Shown: piece by piece, positions 12,091-24,689 of the stretch
Position numbering within the stretch: position 1 is the first letter of the stretch
Layout: each line of letters starts with the position of its first letter
NCBI GenBank assembly: GCA_951799425.1
Contig: OX637395.1
Span: forward strand, 8,300,951-8,364,950
Length of the DNA stretch: 64,000 bases
Direction: 5' to 3'
Source of the DNA: Ilex aquifolium
Taxonomy: Eukaryota > Streptophyta > Magnoliopsida > Aquifoliales > Aquifoliaceae
Position numbers and translations under genes: made by a program
Notes under the pieces: model-generated
The model's database searches: none
What the model saw: only the letters and a program-made list of their open reading frames with translations
What the model was told of the DNA's origin: nothing

Positions 12091-13655
12091 ATCTCAGTTT
12101 CTTGATCACTTGAATATTAAGAATTTGCTTAAAAGTGCACCACATTTCAAGTGATTATTTAACTAGAATACGATAATTAGTGTATATTCGTAGTTGGTAT
12201 AGAATCAAATGCCCAAAGGTAACGACTTTGCCAAATTATAAACATATTATTAATTAGTTGTAGGTGAAAAAGAATCACCATAATCGTGGTTACACTCGAA
12301 GAAAAATCACGATAGTATTACTTGCTGCTTATTAGAATATGATTTTACTCTAACACATGGTTAAACTTTTTGATGACTCAAAACATTAATTTAGTGAGCA
12401 TTTGTCTTCTTTTATTGTCACTTCCTGGTTTTGTCACATTCGCATGCTTCGTCTAGTTTGATATCTAATGGAATGAATTTTTCATATTTGTGTGAATAAA
12501 TCCAATTCCACTTATGTGTTTCTAATACTAAATTTTTACTCCAAAATGAAAAATTCACTAATATTATTGTATAAAGTAATTCTAATGAAAATGACTTTGC
12601 ACAAAGCCCATAAGAGATCGAACATGCATTATATTTATGTTAATGATTATAACGTATAATAGTAAGTCAATACTTCTCCAAATTCGTAGTGTTGATAAAT
12701 TTATAATATAAAATAAAACAGACTTCAATAAACCTATTTGACAGTCTCAAATAGATTCATCTGACGGCCACTACATCCCTCTCAAAATCATTCACATTAC
12801 ACCGTACCTTCAAGCACAAGTTATCCTTAATCTTATATAACTGTGCAAGAATATTTTGAACTATTAACGAGTCTCTTAATAGTTCTGAACTATAAGAACA
12901 TAACAAAAGCTTTTGTCTTTATTTATTTTTAGATAGTAATCGTAAAAGGAACAAAATAAAAAATAAGATAATTGTTGGATCAAAAACAAAAATATAATTC
13001 AATAAAATTACTTTTAGATACCCCTTTGTGGGTTTTTCTATCACCCCATGCCTTCAAGGTAATGGTAACTCAAGTGATGAAATGTGTATTTTTACTGAGA
13101 ACCGGTTTCAAACCGATAGTTTAGTGAATAAGATTCTTACTAGTATAATCTGGAGAAAAATACAAAGACGTATTTCATATGAAAAAGACTAATGGATAAC
13201 AAGATAGGATAAGAAATCATAAGTGAATTATTGTTATATAAATTTTTTTGAAAATTTGAAAAATATAGGGCTTTTTAAAAATTTATCGGGGGCTTATAGT
13301 AATTTTGGAAAACTTGGTCCCCTAAGCCTATGCATGGTTCTGTCCATAGCCACAATAATGGTGACTTTTGAGTGATGTCCTGACAATAACTAACGTGACG
13401 TTAGTGAGCCATTTCCTATTTATTTAATCCATTATGTCGTGATATTTTAGCACAAATTATACATTAGCCCCTTTAACTATGACACTTGTAATCACTTTCA
13501 CATTATTTCTTCAACTATTTAATTAATTTTTTACTATCTCAAAATTGAACGTCCGTCATAATTGAGCGCGGACTACCCATATGTGCAATAAATTATGCAT
13601 GTTTAATGCCTAAAAATAGGGTCACAGGCTTGATAGATGGTGGTATCACTAGGCC
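12091..13655. other. Non-coding duplicated DNA including an inversion breakpoint
   Basis: No gene seen. 12091-13222 matches 20515-21640 in reverse; 13222-13655 matches 28432-28925 in direct orientation. The switch at about 13220 ('gaaatcata' then 'agtgaattattg') is one end of the inverted segment. Confidence 0.7.
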
Positions 13656-13871
13656 TGTTAAAATTTGACACAACACGATTAATTGATATGAATCGATACG
13701 AATAAAGCGGGTTTGGGTGAGACCTTAATGGATTTGGGAGATAAACGGGTTAACCCGTTAGACATGTTTAATAAACGGGTCGTGTTCGGGTGAGACCTGT
13801 CAACCCGTTTTAAAAAAAAATATAATAATAAATTAATAATTATTTTAAAAAAATTAGTCAAAATTTAAAAT
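13656..13871. mobile_element. Short element replacing the P450 5' part in copy A
   Basis: Starts 'aggcctgttaaaatttgacac' and is rich in 'acgggt/acccgt' words (aaacgggttaacccgtt). This wording is common in plant hAT-type short elements; the DNA at 56500-56750 has a similar style. It lies exactly where copy B has 28926-32480 with P450 exons 1-4, so it marks the deletion or join. The family assignment is weak. Confidence 0.4.
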
Positions 13872-14011
13872 ATATATATATTAATCACTAAAAATTAAAA
13901 TCCAAAAATCTAGAAACCGTAATGTTTTATTGATGTTTATAGCTTTCTTATTGTGTTTTATTGTAAATGTTTATGTATTATCAAATTTATTGTGTTTTCT
14001 TTAGTGTTATT

Positions 14012-14338
14012 TTTTTTTTTTTTTGGTAACAGGGAAAATTCCGTGGCCTGTCCCCAGCGAGTAGAGGCGCACTTATGTCGCTCAAGCTCTTAATGCCAAG
14101 TAGAACCAAGGGCAAACCCCGGATGTATGAACCGGCCCCCCAACTCATACACCAGGTAAATCAGGACTTGTATTTCGCCGGGGATTCAAGACCCACACCA
14201 AAGACTTGGATACGGTTCGTCCAAGCAACTGAAGTCCTGTTCTACCAAGCAGCCACGCTATGCGCCTAGGGGACTTCGAACCCCTGACCTCCCACTGGGA
14301 AGCCAAGAGCTCTGGCCAACTGAGCTTCGCCCAGTTGG
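14012..14338 (-). mobile_element. tRNA-derived SINE, 327 bp
   Basis: On the minus strand it has a tRNA-like head with an A box (GAAGCTCAGTTGG, 14316-14328) and a B box (GGTTCGAAGTCC, 14271-14282), a roughly 200-bp body and a poly(A) tail (the poly-T at 14012-14024). A perfect 16-bp target duplication TTTCTTTAGTGTTATT flanks it (13996-14011 and 14339-14354). The empty site exists once at 32604-32619 in copy B, so the SINE landed after the duplication. RNA polymerase III boxes look intact. No coding role. Confidence 0.9.
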
Positions 14339-15136
14339 TTTCTTTAGTGTTATTGTCTTATTGTGTTAGTTAATTAGTACAGGTTACTTAATTGAATTGT
14401 TAAAATGATCCAAAAATTAATAATTAAAAAATATGTTTTTGCCCGATTTCCTACCCGACTTCCTTCCCGATTGTTTTAGACGGAATTCGGATAAAAATAG
14501 TACACTTGATCGGATAGGGTAGACCAAGAAAAAATTCTTCCGCAAAGTATTGGGTAAAACGATGAAATACCTACAGGTAGGGTGAACACCCCTAGTAAAA
14601 GAGATCTACAAAATAAGTTGGCTACCAACAGCCTTCAAGACAGAATTTCAAGTAAAAACTATTGAACATGATTATGTCTTAACCAAAGAACATGAAACTT
14701 GTCAACTTCTTAGTAAAAGATCAGTTAAAAAATACAAGTCAAAAGGATATAACTTTATTCATATTGGATTAATTTAATTTACGGTTAAACCATTAACCAC
14801 TTGATGAATTAATTCAACTCTATTTTATGGTAAGACGAAAAAATAAGATTTCCAATAAAGTTCAATAGCCATCTTAAATTTGGGTGTACATTGTCTACCA
14901 GAGAATGGACATTGTAAATTTAATCAATTTCAGCACTATAGCAACTTGATAAAAAGAAATGTAATTTTTATCACTTTGATCAAGTGATAAGACCTTTCTT
15001 ACATGATCAATTGTTAGAGGATGATGAGTACCTATATCAGGTTCAATCCTTATATAGGAATGTATATGTAATAAACTGTTTTGACAATGATTTGGTCCTT
15101 TTTTTTTTCACTTCTTTTACAAAATATTTTTTGCAG

Positions 15137-15568
15137 GTCACCATGATTCTGTATGAAGTTCTAAGGTTATACCCACCGGTGGTTGATATCACTAAAATTG
15201 CGCATAAGGAAACGAAACTAGGAAAGTTCACCATACCACCCGGGGTTCAGATAGTGTTGCCAACGATCATGCTTCATCGCAATGAAAAGATTTGGGGCCA
15301 CGATGCAATGGAGTTCAATCCAATGAGGTTTGCTGATGGCGTGGGAAATGCAAACAAGAACCTAGTCACATACATTCCATTTGGCTGGGGGTCTCGGGCT
15401 TGTCTTGGACAAAACTTCGCGCTGCTTCAAGCCAAACTGGGGCTGGCAATGATCTTACAACGCTTCTCTTTCAATCTTTCGCCATCCTATGCCCATGGTC
15501 CTAAAACTGTCTTGACTTTGCAGCCCCAGTATGGTGCTCATGTGATCTTCAGAAAGCTCCAGGGTTGA
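15137..15568 (+). pseudogene. CYP72A-type P450, isolated last exon (duplicate)
   Basis: Copy of exon 5 of the P450 at 29313-33823: same acceptor (ttttttgcag), same 432 bp and same stop. The translation differs by two residues (Lys for Asn in the TKLG-K/N-F stretch; Val for Met in GVQ-V/M-V). It keeps the ExxR helix (EVLR), the proline-rich LYPP, the altered PERF motif (PMRF) and the heme loop [10 protein letters not shown]. Exons 1-4 are absent upstream; their place is taken by unrelated DNA and a SINE. It cannot encode a P450: the I helix, membrane anchor and substrate sites are missing. The near identity to the other copy, also in the intron and 3' flank, contrasts with the more diverged blocks further left. 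Confidence 0.9.
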
Positions 15569-17217
15569 AGACTATGATTTCATGATTCAGCTTGAAGTTG
15601 TGTGATGACTGAGTACTAGTGTCTATGATTTGGTGACTACTTATGTGGTGGTGTGTTTGCTAATTTGAGTGAGAATAAGTCTTGTCTAGAGAAAGATAAG
15701 GAAAGGAGAAGGGACGAGTAGGTCTAATAGCACATAGAAGGCTGTTTTTAATAGCACCGCTGAACTAATTGCCAATCGGAGAAGGTGTCTAAATAGAGGA
15801 TGCATAGGTTTTCCCTCTAAGAAATAAAATTGTGGTAGAGAATGGTCCCCTTTGTCTCCATTTTATTTGCATCTTTTTGTTCAGTAATTTTTCTCAACTG
15901 GGCCATTCCTGTGTTGATACATACCAAGTCCAAAAACATGGGTGGAAATAAACATTAAGCTAATGATTTTATAAACATTAAAATAAAGAGAAGATTACGG
16001 ATTTATCTCTATCATTGCTCAATTTGAAATAACGACAGATTTTATACTGTAAATAAGTCACATTTTTTTTAGATAATTTGTGTCTCTAACAAATAATTGT
16101 CACAGTAAGTTTCAGCATGTCATCTCCAGAATAGCAGTGAAAAACCCATTAAAAATGTGTCATATTTAAGCTAATGATTTGTCTTTCGTAATTGTCTTGA
16201 AATGTGTCATAAGTCTCACTATGTAGACTTAGAAATTGAAGGGGGTCAATTTCTTATCCTCATCCTACCAGCTTCGTTTTTATTTAGGGAAAAGAGACCA
16301 CAAGTCCACCTCATGAGGCCTCATGTGAAGTATGATTTTGCAATATGTATTCTTCTTTTCATATATGTTGTAAATGTATTTTCTTATAGTATTTTTGGAC
16401 AATTTCTATTTGAACCAAGTTCACCCTAATTTTCCAATAGACGTGAACTCCGAGGAGGTGCAATTGTGAGCATATCTGGGTTGGATCTTGGAGCTGCACA
16501 TATCCATTAGTACTTTTGCTAGAGAGGAATAATTGCTTTTGAACAGTGATTACACATTTTTTAGATATTACAGGTCAACCATTTTTAATTTATTATAGTT
16601 TATTTTATACTATCCTAATCCCCTATTATCTTATCTTTATCTATCTATCTATATAAAACAATCAAACTAGTTGGGGAGGTGGCTTGAGAAATTTTCCCTC
16701 CCACTTTCTCTTTTTCTTATAATTTTCAATTATTTATTATTAATTAACTAATTATGTTCTAACACATGTCTCATGTTACTACTCCTCTAACCCACTAATT
16801 AACTATCACTCATTTAATATTTTTTTTAAAAATGAGCCACTAATTTAAATTTTTTAGAAACATAATTTCACCATCATAACTTTACATAATTATTTTATCA
16901 CCCTAAATTTTTTTTGATAATTTTTTGTTCGACTTTTTAATTGTATGATGACAATAGAAAAAAAAAAGGGAGAGATGGACGGGGATGGGGGAAAGGGTTG
17001 TGTGTGCAATTTATGTGCATCACACGGGGCCAATGCTAGTATTCTATATAGAGATGTGTCTACGATTAAGAAGAGCCCTCCAAAAAGACCATCTAAAATT
17101 CTCTCCGAAAAAACCATCTAAATTATTTCGGAATTTTCATTATTTTGATAATTTTAAAAATATCTGTCACTATCTTTATTAACTATCCAACGTTCACTAC
17201 TCAAGCAAACAATAGAG
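15569..17217. other. Duplicated 3' flank of the P450 exon
   Basis: Matches 33824-36068 with indels: B has 127 extra bp at about 34032-34159 and a longer unmatched stretch around 34440-35095. It ends with a 'ggggccaatgctagtattctatatag' stretch shared with about 35899-35925. No gene of its own was found. Confidence 0.75.
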
Positions 17218-17500
17218 ATTGTACGGGGATGTCAGTGGATTGAAGCGGGGGCGGGGGGTGTAGTCTCCATTCCCGTACCCGCTTAAAAAAACTTCGTCCA
17301 TCCCCGGTCCACCCCTGTTAACGGCTATAGTTTTCATCCCCATCCCCGTCCACGGGTAAATTTCTAATCCCCGCTTCCCTCGTACCTGCCCAAGCCCAAG
17401 CCTAAGCCCAAGCCCAAACTCAAGCCAACATAATCCAAAATTCTAAATAAATCTAACATTTTAAATAACCAAACAACATGAAATTGGTAACTCATTGAAG
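17218..17500 (-). mobile_element. GC-rich short element (CCCCGTCC family)
   Basis: GC-rich CCCC/GGGG words followed by 'ccaacataatccaaaattctaaataaatc'. The reverse complement matches 53450-53640, so both belong to one repeat family. No ORF and no target duplication established. Confidence 0.5.
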
Positions 17501-18317
17501 AAAATCATTTTGGTATACTGTTAAAAGAAATTTGAATGACTTTATGCAATATAACATGAAATTGGTAATTTATGCAGGTCTTTGAAGATGACAGAGAAGA
17601 TCGCAATTGTGGTGAGACAAAGTCAAACTTAATAAACCAACCAAGTGTCTTATTATGAGCTTGAGCATTCTCTTACAGAAAAATTAATTTAGACACAAAA
17701 GCTGAAACTTTGGGCTGGTGCTTGGTCTTTTTCAATCGATTAACTGTGAAACTAAACTGTGTCCAAACTAGAATTATCAATTATTAGTTAATTTAGAAAA
17801 ATTATTAATGTGATGGAAACTGAAACTGCAAGAGCAATTTATAATGATAGCATAACAACTTTCCATTTGTTTTCACAGCGCATAGTTGCAGCTTCCATCA
17901 CAAGAATGGGAGAATAGAGTCACAACAGAACCCTATTTATCTCTGACTACTAAACTTTGACATGATTTTCTAATTACTGATGTATGACACCACAAGCCAA
18001 ATTTTCCCAAAATGAACTGAAAGTATAGCAAATCATAGCTTGTGCCAAATTAATCACCTGAAATTGGGGGCACAGAAAGATGGGGGAGAGGGAGAGAGAG
18101 GAAAGGGGAGGACCATTCCCAAATTTTGTAGTGAATATTGCATCAATTTCCTAAAATAAACATACAATTTTCTTAAGAAGCCGCAAATATTATGCCTAAA
18201 TAAAGTTTCAACTGATAAATATGTCACCATGGATAACATGTCACATAAATTAAGGTTCTGAACCTTAAATACCAGCACAGATCAAAACAGAAAATGTTAG
18301 GAAAATTTGGAGGCCGG

Positions 18318-19210
18318 TCTCCCTATATAGACTTGTTTGGACTTAAGTCCGTCAAAAAAACTTATTTGTTATGAAGTCCATTTTTTGTCAATTTTACCAT
18401 ACTATCCCTTCCCTTTAGAAGTGAAATAAAAATAAAAATTAAAAACTCCTAAATCTTAGGAGTTTGACTAATATTAAAAATTTTTCTCTCTCATATCTAT
18501 CTATATTCATATATAGGTTAAGAGTTTAACTAACATTAAAATTTTCCCTCTCGCTTATTTATCTATATCCATATATAGGTTAGGTGTATATATATATATA
18601 TTAATATTAAAAATAAAAAATAGTAACATTCAATTATAAAAAAAAGTTATCATTTGGACACAAAAAATAATACATTTAAACACAAAAAAATAGTAACATT
18701 TAAACATAAAAAAAATTGAAACATTCAATATTAATATTTTTAAAAAATAACAACAGTAACATGTTTAACAAAAATATTAGCATGTTTAACAAAAATAGTA
18801 ACATACTTAACAAAAACTGTAACATACTTAACAATAATTATTTCTTTCAAATTCAAACGCAAAAAATAGTATCATTTAAACACAAAAAATAGTAATATTC
18901 AAAATAAAATAAAATAGTAACATTGAATATTAATATTTAGTACAATAATAATAGTAACATGCTTAACAAAAACAGTAACATGCTCAACATAATAGTAACA
19001 TGAACAGTAACATACTCAACAAAAGCAGTAACATGAACAGTAACATAATTAAAAAAATAGTAACTTTCCTCGCCATCGTCACCTCCCGAGCAATGCCAAC
19101 CATCACGTTGTCATCACCTCCACAACAACGCTCACCACCACACAAAAATCCATTCAAGTTTCACTTCGATAGCTCCTTTTTACTCCACACTCCATAACAA
19201 CCCAACATAC

Positions 19211-19244
<34 letters not shown>

Positions 19245-19425
19245 TTTTGAATTTGATATATATATATATAGAGAGAGAGAGAGTTTTGAATTTGATATAT
19301 ATATATAGAGAGAGAGAGAGCTTTGAATTTTAAATTTATGATGAAGATTTTATATATATATAGAGAGAGAGAGCGCTTTGAATTTGATATATATATATAG
19401 AGAGAGAGAGAGCGCTTTGAATTTG

Positions 19426-19463
<38 letters not shown>

Positions 19464-19700
19464 CTTTGAATTTGAATTTTAAATTTATGATGGAGATTTT
19501 GTTGACATATTTTAATTGACCTTGAATTAAGGGATAACAATTTTCAAAATAAGAAATTAATTTAACTTCCTTTCAAGGAAGAGTATTTTTGAGATAAAAA
19601 AAAAAGTGGACTTAAGTCATTATATATAATTTTAAACATGGACTTAGCCCTTTATAAGTTTCCTTGCAGGACTTATCTCCAAACAAGTACATTTAGGGGG
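18318..19700. mobile_element. Non-autonomous element with long inverted ends
   Basis: The left end TATATAGACTTGTTTGGACT and the reversed right end (…TGTACTTGTTTGGAGATAAGTCC) form imperfect inverted repeats of roughly 100 bp. The body is A/T-rich, with many 'agtaacat' words and a compound microsatellite at 19209-19490. No transposase. No convincing target duplication, so the class is unknown. Confidence 0.5.
19209..19490. repeat. Compound (TA)n(GA)n minisatellite
   Basis: Six units, each (TA)n then (GA)n then g(t/c)tttgaatttga, with n varying between units. Open frames across it (for example 19154-19540, minus) are repeat artefacts. Confidence 0.9.
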
Positions 19701-19893
19701 ATTCACTTCCAATTTTCACAAAATATTATATCAATACAGTAACAGAAAACCCTTTCAAGTGACCAATTTTGAAGTTCAAACATGAATTTTAAATAGTTCT
19801 GGCCAGAAACAAACAAAACACCAATCATATAAAAAACATACAGATTAGTCTTTTATAGAGGAAGAGTAGCAGTCGGTGTTAAGCCTTTCATAC

Positions 19894-19918
19894 AGAGAGA
19901 GAGAGAGAGAGAGAGAGA
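19894..19918. repeat. (GA)n microsatellite
   Basis: Uninterrupted GA run just left of the start of duplication copy B. Confidence 0.85.
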
Positions 19919-21675
19919 TGATTGAGTCAGCTGGGCACCGATTAATTCTCTCTCCGATCTGGTCAAAGATAAGTATTTACGTCAGAGTTAGGGTATTTAT
20001 GAGAGATAAATTTCTCATGATTTAATCCGAAAAGATTGCTAAAATTCGAATTCAGGACGGTTATGTTTACCGCTTATCTCTGTTACTTTACCCTTAGGGG
20101 TTCATCATATTATGTTTTCAATCGAGTTCATATTGACATAGCTGGAATATATTAGGATGTATCGCGAATTATCACAAAAATTATTACTTGACTCAAAAAA
20201 TCATATTTAAAACTTTAAAAATTTTAATGACCCAAAAAATTATAAATTTTAAAGTTACAATATCGGTAAAAAAAAATTTGGTACCACAGTTTTGTCCTTA
20301 TAATAAGGTCAGCAGACAGTACACATGTGATGGAATCAAATCCAAATATCTTTTTGGACCCCAGCAATAATGTTCATCCTACTTATGGCAATTCGTGGTG
20401 CAAGTTTCCTTCTTTCTTTTTTTTGGTCCTTTTCTTCAATAATGGAAAGTTAATGCCTTTATGCTTTTATATTCTTCCATCCTATTCAGTATTCAATCCT
20501 CCAATCAAACAGTCCATTATGACTTCTTATCCTATCTTATTATCCATTAGTCTTTTTCATATGAAATACGTCTTTGTATTTTTCTCCAGACTCTATACTA
20601 GTAAGAATCTTCTTCACTAAACTCTCGGTTTGAAACCGGTTCTCAGTAAAAATACACATTTCATCACTTGAGTTACCATTACCTTGAAGGCATGGGGTGA
20701 TAGAAAAACCCACAAAGTGGTATCTAAAAGTAATTTTATTGAATTATATTTTTGTTTTTGATCCAATAATTATCTTATTTTTTATTTTGTTCCTTTTACG
20801 ATTACTATCTAAAAATAAATATAGACAAAAGCTTTTGTTATGTTCTTATAGTTCAGAACTATTAAGAGACTCGTTAATAGTTCAGAATATTCTTGCACAG
20901 TTATATAAGACTAAGGGTAATTTGTGCTTGAAGGCACAGTGTAATGTGAATGGTTTTGAGAGGGATGTTAGTGGCCGTCAGATAAGTCTATTTGAGACCG
21001 TCAAATAGGATTATTGAAGTCTGTCTTATTTTATATTATAAATTTATCAACATACGAATTTGGAGAAGTATTGACTTACTATTATACGTTATAATCATTC
21101 ACATAAACATAATGCCTAGTATGTTCGATCTCTTATGGGCTTTGTGCAAAATAATTTTCAGTAGAATTACTTTATTCACTAATATTAGTGAATTTTTCAT
21201 TTTGGTGTAAAAATTTAGTATTAGAATCACATAAGTGAAATTGGATTTTTTCACACAAATCTGAAAAATTCATTCCATTAGATATCAAACTAGACGAAGC
21301 ATGCGAATGTAACAAAAACAGGAAGTGACAATAAAAGAAGACAAATGCTCACTAAATTAATGTTTTGAGTCATCAAAAAGTTTAACCATGTGTTAGAATA
21401 AAATCATATTCTAATAAGCAGCAATCAATACTATTGTGATTTTTCTTTGGGTAGTAATCACGATTATGGTAATTCTCTTTCACCTACGACTAATTAATAA
21501 TATGTTTATAATTTGGCAGAGCTGTTACCTTTGGGTATTTGATTCTATACCAACTACGAATATTCACTAATTATCCTATTCTAGTTAAATAATCACTTGA
21601 AAGGTGGTGCACTTTTAGGCCAATTCTTAATATCCAAGTGATCAAGAAATTGAGATTTAAAATTCATTATTTTTA

Positions 21676-21843
21676 GAGCAATGCTATTGGGATCTAATTT
21701 ACTGATCTAATTCACTGTGACATTTAGATTCATTGTAGATCCCATCAAACATTGAAATTTAGTGTTGATCTAATGATTCCTATAAAGCCACATCATTATG
21801 TCAGCAAATTTGGTCAAATTTTTAAATCCAAATTTTATTACTC
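21676..21843. mobile_element. 168-bp Mutator-like MITE
   Basis: Starts GAGCAATGCTATTGGGAT and ends …TTATTACTC, with 9-bp target repeats TTATTTTTA (21667-21675 and 21844-21852). A 9-bp duplication and shared ends with 47274-47454 point to a MULE-type MITE. A truncated orthologous copy is at 11949-12090. Confidence 0.8.
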
Positions 21844-21852
21844 TTATTTTTA

Positions 21853-23527
21853 ATACATCGGTAATGAATATTAAATATTAGTTTATATGATTTAATATCT
21901 ATTAGTTATTATAGTTGGACTACTTTGGTGGTCACTGAACTATTTCATAATATATATATTAAATCATAATAATGACGTTGCACAAATGATTATTTTAATA
22001 TCACGATATAATGTATATTAAAATTACTTATGGAATTTGATATCTACGAATCATTCTAGTTGTGTGAATTTAATGACTACCGAATTATATTGTAATATAG
22101 ATCTCAAATCAAAATAATAACATTGCATAAATTATTATTTTAATATCTCGATAATAGATAATAGATATTAAATATTCAATATATGATTTAATATCTATGT
22201 GTCATTCTAGTTCAGCGACTTTGATGGTTACCAAACTAGATCATGATATATATGAAGGACTTGACTAAGGTACCGAAGAAATAATTTACGTACTGTACCT
22301 CAAATTTTTACCACTTTAATGGGTGTTTTTATAATTTTTATGGGTCATTTTATAACTAAAAAATTTACCACTTTTGTACGTGATTTATCACTTTTATGGA
22401 TATTTTTACTACTGTTGTTAGTGTTTTTACTACATACTATTTTTATCATTTTTCTTTAATACAAAAAAATTTTATCATATTTGTGGGTGTTTTTACTACA
22501 TTTATAGGTATTTTTATCATATTTGTGAATATTTTTATCGCTGTTACGGTAACCATTTTTATCATTTTTTGGGGGTACCAGGACCCACAAATCTATACTA
22601 TTTTTAAATGTCAACAAAAGTGAAAAACATTTGTTAGACCAAAATATCATTAACAAACTAACTAATGTCTATCATACTGTTCTGTAATTGATAACATTAT
22701 TATATCATAATAATTGTCACAATTTTTTTATTATTGGCTAATATTTAAGTTCTGGATAAACAATCTTGACTGTTAGGTTACTAGGATTTTAATATCATAA
22801 TGAATAATTACAATATTAAATTTTTTTACATACTCACTTTTAAAACCTACAATTAGTGATTTTTTGTTTTCTCTTCCACAAGTGTCTCTCTTTATCTATT
22901 CTCATTTTGCATTAATTCATTAACCAAACTCCCAAAGGAAGATGAAAGTAATCTAGGGGAAATAAATCATCATTGGTCGTTTTAGCTTTTTACCTTCCTC
23001 ATCTTCGACCTGGTAAAGATAATTATTTTTTTATAGCAGTATATATGTATTCTCTCTTTTTTTTTTTTTTTTTTTTTATAGATGTCAGGATCACCATATT
23101 TACGGCTCACATTCTTGAAAAAGATTTTCCTCTACTCCAATATGCTTAACTTGCAGTGTATTGAAGTTGACTTGAGTGGAGATATGGATGCGTGAACACA
23201 TGTTTTTTGTAATTTCCATGTAAAATCTTAAAGGATTTGTACTATTTTTACCCGTGCAAGAGGTGTGGGCACTCTTATTAAGATTTCCTATTTTCATACA
23301 TATCAAAACTTATATACACTATTAGTAGTTTCATTTTATTACATTCCAAAAGTTATGTTTGATACTTTTGAAAACATCAGTTAAAAGTTAGATTGAATTT
23401 CTATATCTTGATTCATAAGTATATATTTGATAACATAGTTGTTATATAATTTTACCAAAGTTAAAAATATAAAAATAAAATTATAATTCAAAATGTGCCA
23501 TATACAACGCACATGTGTAACAACTAA
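21853..23527. other. Non-coding AT-rich DNA, absent from copy A
   Basis: No gene. It includes a stretch of 'tttttat(c/a)...' imperfect repeats at 22330-22560 and a poly-T run at 23058-23078. Confidence 0.6.
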
Positions 23528-24143
23528 TGATGATGCACAAAACTGTCTCGTGCAAGATCAACAGTCGAGTATGTGAAGATGTGTAATTAATGAACAATAA
23601 ATAAACAATCAATGGCAAAAATAATAAATATTGAGTCAACACACAGATATATAGTGGTTCGGTCCGGGTGACCTATTCCACTCTTTGAAACGGCAACGGT
23701 GGCCGGTGACTCTTTATTGATGAATAGAGTAAAAGAGAAAAAAGAATTTGGGAGAGGTGTGCTCTGGGAGAGGTACAATAGTTAGAAGATAGAAGCTATG
23801 TGTGTAGATGTAGAGGGGTGTGTTGGGAGATCACTAGGTGTCCTCTCATGTGGAGAGAGTTTACAATTTATAGGTATATTGAGGCGGTGAGGTGAGACGA
23901 TGACATGAGGGAGATGACACTACTTCTTCGGGGAGGATAATTACCAAAGGTAAGTACAATTAATGTAGGATTAATCTTCCTGAGTGTGTATCCCGATAGT
24001 CTCTCTCCCACGTGCTCTTATCTTCCAGAGCTCTTCGGATCTTGGACTGGGTCGGATTGGTGAACTGGGCCTGGGCTGCCCTTTTGCTGACTTGGGCTTG
24101 CTTGATTTATTGGGTCTGGGCCCAGTTAGATTTGGGCTTGTCA
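23528..24143 (-). mobile_element. Solo LTR related to the Tat/Gypsy LTR
   Basis: 616 bp. On the minus strand it starts TGACAAGCCCAAAT and ends TTTTGTGCATCATCA, close to the ends of the Gypsy LTR at 36770-37336 (TGATGGGTCAAGCCCAAAA…TTTTGTGCATCATCA). The 5-bp flanks are ACTAA and ATTAA, one mismatch. A TATAAATT lies inside (about 23867). No internal domain adjoins, so it is a solo LTR from recombination. Confidence 0.65.
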
Positions 24144-24240
24144 ATTAATATGGTAAAATTAGCTATAAATCTGATAAATAGAGCTATAATACTAATTTTT
24201 TTTTTGGGTACCATAATCAACTCCATATATGAAATTGGAA

Positions 24241-24355
24241 CTAACAGACCTTTGGTCCAATGATACTTCTTGCCTTGTGAAGACCTTATTTTCTTGAGGT
24301 CAAGGATTCAAGCCTCATTCCTCCCTCCCCTCCCAAAAAAAAAAAAAAAATGGTG
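24241..24355 (+). mobile_element. Very short tRNA-derived SINE, 115 bp
   Basis: A-box-like TGGTCCAATGATA (24253) and B-box-like GGATTCAAGCC (24304-24314) about 40 bp apart, then a pyrimidine stretch and a 16-A tail. Flanked by 17-bp repeats CATATATGAAATYGGAA (24224-24240 and 24356-24372, one mismatch). That is a full SINE structure with almost no body. Confidence 0.75.
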
Positions 24356-24689
24356 CATATATGAAATCGGAATGATGATTTTACATAAACCATAAGATAA
24401 ATAACAACTCATTGTCAATTATTAATCATTTTGATACGCTAGATTAGATTATAAAGTGAGGCCATTTGGTGGGACTACACCGTACCGAACGCCTAATTAA
24501 AAACCATTACTATTTACTATTGACAATGACCAAAAGATTAACAGTCTTTCAACACGGATAATGAATTGATATTTTTGTTAAAGAGTATCCAAGGGAATTT
24601 GGAATCAATTACGAGAGTGCGACATTTTGTAAATATATTTATTAATTTATAATTTTTTTTAAATTTATTTATTAAATTATATTTCTGTT

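Larger units (their letters stand above)
2168..17217. repeat. Segmental duplication, copy A
   Basis: Large block duplicated at 19942-36068. Matching pieces: 2168-2682 direct to 19942-20475; 2685-3640 inverted to about 27530-28430; 9375-11948 inverted to about 24870-27515; 11949-13222 inverted to about 20515-21790; 13222-13655 direct to 28432-28925; 13872-17217 direct to 32480-36068. Boundaries were found by eye and are good to about 20 bp. Copy A differs by a Copia element, a 173-bp MITE and a SINE that copy B lacks. It also lost about 2.9 kb between 11948 and 11949 (relative to 21800-24690 in B) and the P450 exons 1-4 region, which is replaced by unrelated DNA at 13656-13871. Confidence 0.85.

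Noticed and set aside
14271..14328. Genuine tRNA gene
   Set aside because: A and B boxes belong to a SINE with poly(A) and target duplication; the cloverleaf is not complete.
19154..19540. 128-codon minus-strand frame
   Set aside because: Ser-Leu/Tyr-Ile repeats read from the (TA)n(GA)n array.
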